NCBI RefSeq assembly: GCF_009664975.1
Contig: NZ_WJXB01000001.1
Coordinates: forward strand, 558,001 to 622,000
Direction of reading: 5' to 3'
From: Paenibacillus monticola
Lineage (GTDB): Bacteria; Bacillota; Bacilli; Paenibacillales; Paenibacillaceae
DNA: 64,000 nucleotides
Positions 48,303 to 57,300 of this stretch are shown in pieces. The position numbers were made by a program, and so were the translations under genes. How positions within the stretch are numbered: position 1 is the first letter of the stretch; the number at the start of each line of letters is the position of its first letter. The notes under the pieces are model-generated. The model was not told where the DNA came from, searched no databases, and was given only the letters and a program-made list of their open reading frames with translations.

Positions 48303-51300
48303 ATGGAGATCAAAGATTTTAAATACGTCACCGTAATCGGGAATGACGACTACGTGGTCAGTGACCACCGGGTTCATGGTGTGCGTATCATGCCCGGCGT
48401 AACCTTTCTGGACATGCTGCTGCGGATCTTGAAGTCTGAGGGCATTGATGAGTCAACGGTTGAACTGCGCAATATTATTTTTCAGGAAGCCATCGCCACC
48501 ACGGAGGATTACGACCGCAGAATTGAAGTGAGTCTCGTAAACGAACACAGCAGATTGACCCTTACAGTAAAGAGTCAACGGATAAGCAGCCGGTCCGCTG
48601 AAGGTGTAGACAGTCCATGGGATACCAACTTCCTGTGCGAGCTGCATATAACAGTGCCGGCTATTCCCCGCATGATTAATATCAATCAGCTGAAAGCGGA
48701 TGCTGTTGCAGTAAGGGATCTGGATGAAGCTTATGCCTATGCGCGCCAGGTTAACATTACTCACTATGAGTTCATGAAAGGCTTGGGCCAAGTCTACGAA
48801 GGCCAAGGATATATCCTGGCAGAGGTTCACTTGAGTCCTTTGGCGGCAGAATACAGCGATTCTTTTTATATTCATCCGGTGTACCTGGACTGCTCTACCC
48901 TGGTGCCTGTTCTTTTTATGTTGAAGACCAAGACGCTTGCCGATATCAGCGAGCAGCAGGACAAGCCGTTTATTCCAATCTTCGTGGAGTCTTTCCGCGC
49001 AGCAGGTGAAATACTTGATAAAGCATACGTATGTGTGCGGGAGGATGGCATCAGCTTGTCAGCCTCCAAGGATATTATTTATTTCGATATTGAGCTGTAC
49101 GACGGGCAAGGAAATCTGGTCGCTCTGTTTCAGCGGTTGGCTTCCAAGCAGATTCGTTCGGAAGGGTTAATGCACAAGCACGAAGAAGTGGCAATACCTC
49201 AAGTACAATCACCGCGCAGCAGCATAGAAGTACAAAGGCATATAACCATTCTTCCCGAACCACAGCTGGAACCACAGCTGGTGGAAGAGCAGCAGACAGT
49301 CAGGCTTCAGCGCCTGGAGCAAGAGATTCAGGGAATGATTGGCGAAGTAGCCGGAGTAGCAGCGCGCAGTATCAGCTTGGAAGAGGGCTTTTATGATCAG
49401 GGGCTGGACTCTTCCCAATTGCTGCTGCTGGTGCGGAAGCTGGAAGACCGGTTGCAGATGCAGCTCTATCCTACCCTGTTATTTGAATTCAGCAATATTA
49501 AACAATTGGCGTTGTACCTGGCCGAGAACAGCAAGGAAAACTGGAATGTTTCCAGTAGTCCGGCGCAGCAGGTGTTGCAGAGTAGTGAAGCTAAACGTTT
49601 TTATTATAGTCACAATTGGGTGCAAGCTACATCGCTCCCAGAAAAACAACAGGTAGAGGGAAGACTGCTGATTTTCACGACAGGTGCTGCACTTGGCAGC
49701 AGTGTTGAGCGCGTTCTCGCCGCACGTATGTCTGCTTCTACCATAGCTGTTCATCCCGGAGCGGGCTTTGAACAGGTAGATGACTACGTGTACCGGGTAC
49801 GTCCTGGCAGTCGCGAGGATTACAAAGCTTTAATACAGCATTTGCACAACATCCAGCAGCTCCCGCAGTTCATTATTCATCTATGGGAAAAGAGTACTGT
49901 CGCAAACGCAGACATGCAGAGTCTGATTTCGGACAACCTGGAGTACGGGCTGTATTCGCTGCATGCGCTCACGCAAGCACTGCTTGAACAGAAGCTTCAG
50001 CAAGGCGTAACACTTATTTACGCGTTTATTAACGATGGAAAATTACAGACCACTCTCGACTCGGCAATCTCCGGTTATATGCGCTGTGTGACTCGGGAAA
50101 AGAGTGATTTCAGATATAAAACCCTAGAAATGGGCGCAGGAAGTGACTTGTCCGGACTTGCCTTGACCGAAATTCTGCTGCGGGAGCTGACCCCGCAGGC
50201 GATGAATGAATCGGAAATCAAGTATGTCAGCGGTCAGCGTTATGCCAAGCATTACCTTCCGTTTGCAGAATCAACACAGAATCCTGACGCTGTCGCAGAT
50301 TCGGGCGCTACACTGGGGGCGATCATCAAGAAGCAGGATACTATCCTGATCACTGGCGGGTTGGGCGGGCTGGGCTGGATTTTTGCCAGGTATTTGGCGG
50401 TCCATTATCAAGCGAAGCTAATTCTGGCCGGCAGATCGAAACCGGGAAGTAAAGAAGACAAACAGCTTAAAGAATTGGAGTCGCTGGGTGCGGAGGTTCT
50501 ATATGTCCAAGCCGATATAGGTATCCGCCAAGAGGCAGAGCAGTTATACAGGGCCGTCAAACAGCGCTATGGACAGGTTAACGGGATTATCCATTGTGCC
50601 GGAATTGTGCAGGATGGTCTCGTTATCCAGAAGGACAGAGCTGTAATAGAGAAAGTGCTGCGGCCTAAGATTCAGGGAACCCTGCTGCTGGATGAGCTGT
50701 TTCAGGAAGAACCACTGCGTTATTTTGTGCTGTTCTCCTCCTTTTCAGCGGTTGCGGGCAGTCCTGGTCAAGCTGACTATGCCTATGCCAACTGCTTTAT
50801 GGATGAATATGCAGAACATAGACAAGGAACCGCGCGTCCCGGAAAAAGCCTGTCGATCAATTGGTCCCTCTGGAAGGAGGGTGGCATGCAGATTGATGTA
50901 TTCTCCCAGGAGCATATGACCGCGACTACGGGCATCGTTCCTCTGGACACAGAGAGCGGTCTGCGGGCTTTTGAAGAGGCGCTGCTGTCGTCCTATTCCC
51001 GTGTGATCGTGCTGGAAGGCGATGAACACAAAATCGCAGGCGTTATGCCTGCTTATGAGCAAGCACGGGAGGTCAAGCCCGCCGCGGAGAAATTGCAGCA
51101 GCAGGAGCAAACGAAGCCAATCGAGCGGACAGATTTGCCCCATTCACTTCACTCATCAGCAGACGAAATGGCCATTATTGGCTTAAGCGGCCGGTATCCG
51201 ATGGCAGAGAACGTGGCTGAATTCTGGGAAAATATCAAAGGCGGAACAGACTGCATCACCGAGATTCCCAAGGAACGCTGGGACCTTGCTAAAGATTTTG

Positions 51301-54300
51301 ATCCGGATATTCATAAGCAGGGCAAGTCTTATACCAAATGGGGAGGCTTCATGGACGACGTGGATAAATTCGATCCGCTGTTCTTTAATATGTCGCCCCG
51401 GGAAGCAGAGTACGCCAGTCCGCAGGAGCGGTTGTTCCTGCAGACCGTCTGGCATGCCGTAGAGGATGCCGGGTATACACGCAACGAATTATCCAAGCGT
51501 AAAACCGGGGTATTTGTAGGGGTCATGTGGGAGCAATATCAACTATATGGAGCAGAACAGTCCATGTATGGGAATGTTATGGCGCTGAGCTCCTCCTACG
51601 CCAGCATTGCTAACCGCGTATCGTATGTTTTTAATTTTTGCGGACCTAGCCTGGCGATCGACACCATGTGTTCTTCTTCACTATCAGCCATTCACTACGC
51701 CTGCGAAAGCATCCGCCGCGGAGAATGTGAGGTTGCTGTGGCCGGAGGTGTGAATGTAGCCGTACATCCCAATAAATATATCCTGTTAAGCCAAGGCAAA
51801 TTTGCCTCTACCGACGGCAAGTGCCGTAGCTTCGGAGAGGGTGGCGATGGTTACGTGCCGGGTGAAGGCGTCGGTGCCGTTATTATAAAACCTTTGCAGC
51901 AGGCGCAGGCGGATGGAGACCAGATCTACGGGGTGATTAAATCCAGTTCCATCAACCATGGTGGCAAGACGAGTGGTTTTACCGTACCTAGTCCGGCTTC
52001 CCAGTATAGTGTAATTGCGGACGCGATTAAAAAAGCTGACATTGATCCACGCTCGATTTCTTACATTGAGGCGCATGGAACAGGCACCTCTTTGGGTGAT
52101 CCTATCGAAATTGCCGGACTTTCCAGAGTGTTCAGAGAGTACACGCAGGACAAGCAATTTTGCTCGATCGGTTCGATCAAATCTAATATAGGGCATCTGG
52201 AATCCGCTGCGGGCATCGCCGGAATTACCAAGATCCTGCTGCAGTTCAAGCATCAGGCCCTGGTGCCGTCCCTGCATTCGGAAATCCTGAATCCCGGGAT
52301 TCCGTTTGAAAGCTCACCCTTTTATGTGCAGCATGAACTGGCGGAGTGGAAGCAACCGGTCGTACGCTCTGGAGAAGGAGGAGCGGTTACCCGCTATCCA
52401 CGCAGAGCAGGGATCAGCGGATTTGGCGCCGGTGGAACCAATGTGCATCTCATTCTGGAGGAGTATCAGGCTCCACAAGTCCGCCAGCCGTACGACAAGG
52501 AGAATGAACCGCAGATCATTCTGCTCTCCGCCAAAACCGCAGAGAAGCTGAGCGAAACCGCCAGCCAGCTTCTCCTTTATCTGCGTCCTGAGCCAAAGGA
52601 ACAGGAGCCTCTACTACAGCAGGAGGAAGAAGAACGAACAGTAGCCAGTATAGATGAAGATAACTGGCAGCTGCAGATCCGACTAGACGTGTCAAAGCTA
52701 TTGGCTGATGTCCTGCAAGTAGATGTGAGAGATATGCTGGAGGACGAGAATCTGCTGGAATATGCAGCCTCACCGCTGGACTATTCTATTTTGTTTCAGC
52801 AAATTGCAGCCAACTTTCACTTGGAGCCGGATCAGGAACGTTTCCGAAACCATCTGACGTACTCTCAGCTATGTGATTATATTATGGAGTTGAAGAAGCA
52901 CGGGGAGCACAGTCTCAAGGAAGCCAGCGGAGGAGATATATCTGTTCAATCCTCTTTGTTGGAGGATGCCCCGGTTTCTTTATCGGACATCGCCTATACT
53001 TTGCAGACGGGAAGAGAAGCGCTCACGGAACGAATCGCTTTTGTGGTCTCCAGTATAGAGGAGTTGTTATTGAAGCTGGAAGACCTGGTGGCAGGTACGT
53101 CGAAGAAAGTGGATATTTACCGGGGCCAAGTGAATTCCGGCCATTCAGGGCTAGGATTGCTGGTCGATGGAACTGCTGGAGAACGCTTTCTGGAAGCCGT
53201 TGTGCAGAATCAGGAGCTGTATAAGCTGGCTGAGCTGTGGACGCTGGGAGCCAAGATTGATTGGAACATTCTTTACAAAGGGCATCGTCCAAGACGTATT
53301 TCACTGCCGGGTTACCCCTTTGCCAAAGAACATTATTGGGTCCCGGTGGTACCCGCAGATTTCCTGAAGCATGCACAATTGGCAGCCTCACAAGTGCTTC
53401 ACCCGCTGGTTGACAGCAATACCTCTACATTCTCGCAGCAAAAATTTGCGAAGCGGTTTAACGGGGAGGAGGGTTGGCTAAGGGATCATGTTCTGAATCA
53501 GCAAAAGCTTTTGCCAGGAGCGGCCTATTTGGAAATGGCTTGTGAGGCAGTCCGTAACTCTATAGATACCCGGTTCCCGGTGCTTCACAATATTGTGTGG
53601 GCCAGACCGCTCATCGTGAACTCTGAGCCTGCGGACATGCAGATTTATCTGTATCCCGAGGAGCAAATGGCCGAATTCGAGATTTTTACGGAGGAACAAG
53701 GCCGTAAAATTGTCTACGCCCAAGGGCACGCGGGTTTTGCCGGAACGCAACTGCCGGAGCCGGAAGCTGTGGATCTAGGGGCTATACAGGCACGCTGCAA
53801 CAGATACGTAACGGGCCAAGACCATTATGCCGAGCTGGATAGCAAAGGCTTCCGCTACGGCAGTCTTTTTCAGACGATTACCCATCTATACTGCGGCGAT
53901 ACAGAATCACTGGCTTTATTGGAGCTGCCTCAGGAGGCTGGAGAGGAATTCAGCCGTTATACCCTGCATCCTTCCCTGATCGATGGAGCCTTTCAATCGG
54001 TAGCCGGTCTGGAAACGGGGGAACAGCCGGAGGCTTTTTCTATGCCTTTTTCGCTAGGTGAAGTCAGAGTATGGAGTGAACTCCCACGCCGTTGTTATGC
54101 GTATTGTGTGCTTGCTGACGGTCAGAGTCATTTCGGCAAAGGAATTAAGAAATACAATGTGGCGATCTTGGATGAAGCAGGACATACACGAGCCTTTTTG
54201 AAGGATTTTGCCGTTAAGGAATTCGCCCTTTCACCAGCCCCGGAGCCTTCGTCAACGGATCTGTTGTCCTTACTCCAAAAGCTGGAGACGGGCGAGCTAA

Positions 54301-54344
54301 CTGCACATGAAGCGGAACAACGAATGGAGGTTCTTAAATCGTGA
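48303..54344 (+). CDS. Trans-AT PKS: DH-ACP-KR-KS-DH
   Basis: 2013 residues. It starts with a DH (~1-285; His 22 in HRVHGVRIMP, Asp 196) whose second motif is DCSTL, so the usual Gln/His is Leu. Next ACP ~335-412 (Ser 370 in GLDSS), then KR ~433-900 (cofactor loop ~679, FSSFSA-YAYAN intact) with no ACP after it: the order is DH-ACP-KR, an arrangement known from trans-AT synthases. KS ~956-1389 (Cys 1123, HGTGT, NIGH; ASPQER instead of MDPQER); flanking subdomain ~1406-1686 with a pseudo-ACP insert ~1454-1533; DH2 ~1699-1965 (His 1729 in HVLNQQKLLP with Gln in place of the motif Gly; Asp 1894 in DGAFQ). The C-terminal helices (LQKLETGELTAHEAEQR) dock to the next protein. The first DH-ACP-KR completes the KS ending gene 6; the final KS-DH is completed by KR-ACP of gene 8. 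Confidence 0.94.
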   Translation: MEIKDFKYVTVIGNDDYVVSDHRVHGVRIMPGVTFLDMLLRILKSEGIDESTVELRNIIFQEAIATTEDYDRRIEVSLVNEHSRLTLTVKSQRISSRSAEGVDSPWDTNFLCELHITVPAIPRMININQLKADAVAVRDLDEAYAYARQVNITHYEFMKGLGQVYEGQGYILAEVHLSPLAAEYSDSFYIHPVYLDCSTLVPVLFMLKTKTLADISEQQDKPFIPIFVESFRAAGEILDKAYVCVREDGISLSASKDIIYFDIELYDGQGNLVALFQRLASKQIRSEGLMHKHEEVAIPQVQSPRSSIEVQRHITILPEPQLEPQLVEEQQTVRLQRLEQEIQGMIGEVAGVAARSISLEEGFYDQGLDSSQLLLLVRKLEDRLQMQLYPTLLFEFSNIKQLALYLAENSKENWNVSSSPAQQVLQSSEAKRFYYSHNWVQATSLPEKQQVEGRLLIFTTGAALGSSVERVLAARMSASTIAVHPGAGFEQVDDYVYRVRPGSREDYKALIQHLHNIQQLPQFIIHLWEKSTVANADMQSLISDNLEYGLYSLHALTQALLEQKLQQGVTLIYAFINDGKLQTTLDSAISGYMRCVTREKSDFRYKTLEMGAGSDLSGLALTEILLRELTPQAMNESEIKYVSGQRYAKHYLPFAESTQNPDAVADSGATLGAIIKKQDTILITGGLGGLGWIFARYLAVHYQAKLILAGRSKPGSKEDKQLKELESLGAEVLYVQADIGIRQEAEQLYRAVKQRYGQVNGIIHCAGIVQDGLVIQKDRAVIEKVLRPKIQGTLLLDELFQEEPLRYFVLFSSFSAVAGSPGQADYAYANCFMDEYAEHRQGTARPGKSLSINWSLWKEGGMQIDVFSQEHMTATTGIVPLDTESGLRAFEEALLSSYSRVIVLEGDEHKIAGVMPAYEQAREVKPAAEKLQQQEQTKPIERTDLPHSLHSSADEMAIIGLSGRYPMAENVAEFWENIKGGTDCITEIPKERWDLAKDFDPDIHKQGKSYTKWGGFMDDVDKFDPLFFNMSPREAEYASPQERLFLQTVWHAVEDAGYTRNELSKRKTGVFVGVMWEQYQLYGAEQSMYGNVMALSSSYASIANRVSYVFNFCGPSLAIDTMCSSSLSAIHYACESIRRGECEVAVAGGVNVAVHPNKYILLSQGKFASTDGKCRSFGEGGDGYVPGEGVGAVIIKPLQQAQADGDQIYGVIKSSSINHGGKTSGFTVPSPASQYSVIADAIKKADIDPRSISYIEAHGTGTSLGDPIEIAGLSRVFREYTQDKQFCSIGSIKSNIGHLESAAGIAGITKILLQFKHQALVPSLHSEILNPGIPFESSPFYVQHELAEWKQPVVRSGEGGAVTRYPRRAGISGFGAGGTNVHLILEEYQAPQVRQPYDKENEPQIILLSAKTAEKLSETASQLLLYLRPEPKEQEPLLQQEEEERTVASIDEDNWQLQIRLDVSKLLADVLQVDVRDMLEDENLLEYAASPLDYSILFQQIAANFHLEPDQERFRNHLTYSQLCDYIMELKKHGEHSLKEASGGDISVQSSLLEDAPVSLSDIAYTLQTGREALTERIAFVVSSIEELLLKLEDLVAGTSKKVDIYRGQVNSGHSGLGLLVDGTAGERFLEAVVQNQELYKLAELWTLGAKIDWNILYKGHRPRRISLPGYPFAKEHYWVPVVPADFLKHAQLAASQVLHPLVDSNTSTFSQQKFAKRFNGEEGWLRDHVLNQQKLLPGAAYLEMACEAVRNSIDTRFPVLHNIVWARPLIVNSEPADMQIYLYPEEQMAEFEIFTEEQGRKIVYAQGHAGFAGTQLPEPEAVDLGAIQARCNRYVTGQDHYAELDSKGFRYGSLFQTITHLYCGDTESLALLELPQEAGEEFSRYTLHPSLIDGAFQSVAGLETGEQPEAFSMPFSLGEVRVWSELPRRCYAYCVLADGQSHFGKGIKKYNVAILDEAGHTRAFLKDFAVKEFALSPAPEPSSTDLLSLLQKLETGELTAHEAEQRMEVLKS
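49257..49280 (+). repeat. Two tandem copies of GAACCACAGCTG in the DH-ACP linker
   Basis: A perfect 12-bp duplication encodes Glu-Pro-Gln-Leu twice, in frame, just upstream of the ACP. Typical linker slippage. Confidence 0.9.
52653..52899 (+). other. Serine-less ACP-like insert in KS flanking subdomain (M13)
   Basis: About 82 residues in the same flanking-subdomain location. The helix II start reads AASPLDYS, with Pro (codon 52773-52775) at the phosphopantetheine position, 14 residues before the aromatic of ANF. An acidic helix I (VSKLLADVLQVDV) precedes it. Confidence 0.6.
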
Positions 54345-57300
54345 TTAACAATCCAGAACGCAAACATATATTGGAATCCATTCAGGCGGGCCGGATCACG
54401 GCACAAGAAGGTTTGGAACGTCTGAAGACCCTTTCTTCAAATGAAGTACACTACTTCCAAAGTTATTGGGAGGAAAATGCGCTAACCCCTTCTATGCGCA
54501 CTGAGCCGAAGACTATCCTGATTTTTGGCAACAGGGGGGTGCTATCCCGGAGTATCGAACAGGAATACCGCTCGGTTGGCAGCGAAGCGATACTGGTTGT
54601 TGCGGGTGAAGATTTTGAAGGGGAACCTAGTGATGCCTACTGGGTAAATCCTGAACAGGCGGAGCATTACGATTTTCTGTTAAAGGCTTTGCAGCAACGG
54701 GGGATTATTCCCGAGCATATTCTTTGGTTATGGCCTGGTGAAGATTTATCGGAACACGGGGACAACAAGAATTTGGCTGCCGAAGCATTGCTGGCGCATA
54801 GCATCAAAGCGTTAACTCTGTTCAGCCAGTCGCTGATGAAGCAACATCCCAGAGGAGATTTCCGGCTGCTGTGTGTATACAACTCGTTGACCAGTGCGTA
54901 TCATCCATTTCAAGCTGCCATTAGCGGCTTCATCCGCAGCCTTCGCCAAGAGAACCCGCGCTTCATCTATAAATCGGTAGCTTTAGCTGCACCTAATGCC
55001 AAATTGGACGGTCGACAAGTCCGGCACATCGCGGAGCAGGAATGGTCTGTACTAACAGATGAGGCCATCGAGGTCAGCTATGAGGGAAAGAGCAGATACA
55101 CTCAGGCTGTGCGGGAAGTTGAACTGCAGCAGCTACAGCCCCAAGAGTCCCCTTTTAAACAAGGAGGCTCTTATTTAATTACGGGCGGACTAGGCGGACT
55201 GGGATATCTATTAGCTTCCCATTTGGCCCGCAAGGTTCAGGCTAAGCTGATACTCACCGGCAGATCTGCCCTGGATCAGGAGAAAACGCGTAAATTGGAC
55301 GATTTACAAGCCTTGGGTGCGGAGGTGTTGTATATCCAGGCGGACGTCTCTATTTATGAAGACGTTAAACGTGTTGCCGATGGAATCAAGCAGAGGTTCC
55401 ACAGCCTGCAGGGAGTTATTCACAGCGCCGGAAATCTTAGAGATGGGCTTATTTACGGCAAATCCAGCGAAGATATAGACGCTGTAGTTCGCCCCAAGGT
55501 ACTGGGGGCACTCCATCTGGATCAGGTATTCAAGGATGAGAACCTCGACTTTTTTGCCTTATTCTCTTCAACGGCTGCTTTAACGGGCAGCATTGGTCAG
55601 ACTGACTATGCGTATGCGAATCGCTTTATGGATCATTTTGCTGACTTCCGGGCCAAACATCGTCCGGGCAAAAGCTTGTCGGTAAACTGGCCGCTATGGA
55701 AAGAAGGCGGGATGAGCGCGGATCAGAGCATGATTAACCAGTTATCTGCTAATGGAATTGACCTGCTGGGGGAGCAGGAGGGTCTCTTGGCCTTCGAACG
55801 CTGCTTGAATACAGAGCTGACCAGTATGGCCGTTCTGAAGGGTGATCCGCAGCGGATGAAGTTATCCTTTGGCGTGAAAAGAAGCCCAGCCCCCGCGCCC
55901 AGCCAGCCAGTGCAGCTTCCGCCAGCGCAACAGCCAGCAGTACCTGAAGGCAGTCCACAAGAAGCACAGCAGCAAGAACGAACGGCAGTATTGATCAGAA
56001 ATAATATTGCCGAGGTGCTGCGACTAAGCCCAGAGCGTATCAGTCTGCAAGAGCCTTTCGAAAGTTATGGCATCGATTCGGTTGTCATTATGGAAGTCAC
56101 CCGAAGATTGGAGCAGCTATATGGGCCTCTCTCCAAGACTTTGTTTTTCGAATACGGAAATATCAGGGAGCTCACTAGTTATTTCTTGGCCAATCATCCG
56201 CTTCCAACAGTGCTCATTGATGCAGTTATGTCTGCCCCTAAGCCTTTGCAGCCGGAATCGTTAGCCAATATTGCTATTCCCGTTACGGGCAAATCCCGCA
56301 GGCTCGTCGCAGCCGCAGCCGCTGCCGCAGGGCAGGGAGATTTGCAAGGACATGTAAAGCATAAGAATACCGGAGGCGATATTGCCATTATCGGTCTGGG
56401 CGGCAGATATCCGCTGGCGGCCAATGTGGAGGAATTCTGGAACAATCTGAAAACAGGCCGGGATTGCATCACCGAAATTCCCCAGGATCGCTGGAATCAT
56501 GGACAATACTTCAATCCTGAGAAGGGAGTAAGAGGTAAAACCTATAGTAAATGGGGCGGCTTTATACGTGACTACGATAAATTTGATCCTTTGTTCTTTC
56601 ATATCTCGCCGCGTGAAGCAGAGTTTATGGACCCGCAGGAGCGCATCTTTCTGGAAGTGGCCTGGGAGACGATAGAAGACGCAGGGTACACCCGCAGCAA
56701 GCTGAAAAAGGGCAAAACGGGCGTCTTTGTGGGTGTGATGTATGGACAATATCAACTGTATGGCACGGAGTATTTCAGTCAGGGCGAAGGCATCGCTTTA
56801 AACTCATCCTTCGCTTCCATAGCGAACAGAGTGTCCTATACTTTGGATCTGAATGGTCCAAGCATAGCACTGGATACGATGTGTTCTTCCTCACTGACTT
56901 CCATTCATTTGGCTTGTGAGAGTATCCGCAGCGGCGGATGTGACATGGCTCTGGCTGGTGGAGTAAACCTGAGCATACATCCGCATAAATATTTGCTCCT
57001 CAGTCAAGGCAAGTTCGCCGCGAGTGATGGACGCTGCCGCAGCTTCGGGGAAGGTGGAGACGGCTATGTTCCCGGAGAAGGAGCCGGAGCGGTGCTGCTG
57101 AAGCCGCTTGAACAAGCGATTCAGGACGGTGATCTTATTTATGGCATCATCAAGGGCAGCTCGCTGAATCATGGTGGCAAAACGAATGGTTATACCGTTC
57201 CGAGTCCCGCAGCTCAAGCCTCCTTAATTAGCGAGGCCATGCATAACGCGGGTGTAGAACCGAACGAAATCTCTTATATTGAAGCCCATGGAACAGGCAC

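Larger units (their letters stand above)
44856..49545 (+). repeat. Duplicated bimodule KR-ACP-KS | DH-ACP, copy A
   Basis: Copy A covers the KR, ACP and KS of gene 6 and the DH-ACP of gene 7. It matches 58553-63170 in domain order, in the KS/DH gene break, and at nucleotide level: the KS ends (around 47930-48010 and 61540-61625) are nearly the same over ~90 bases. The KS and KR are the most alike; the DH-ACP part has diverged more. Confidence 0.85.
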
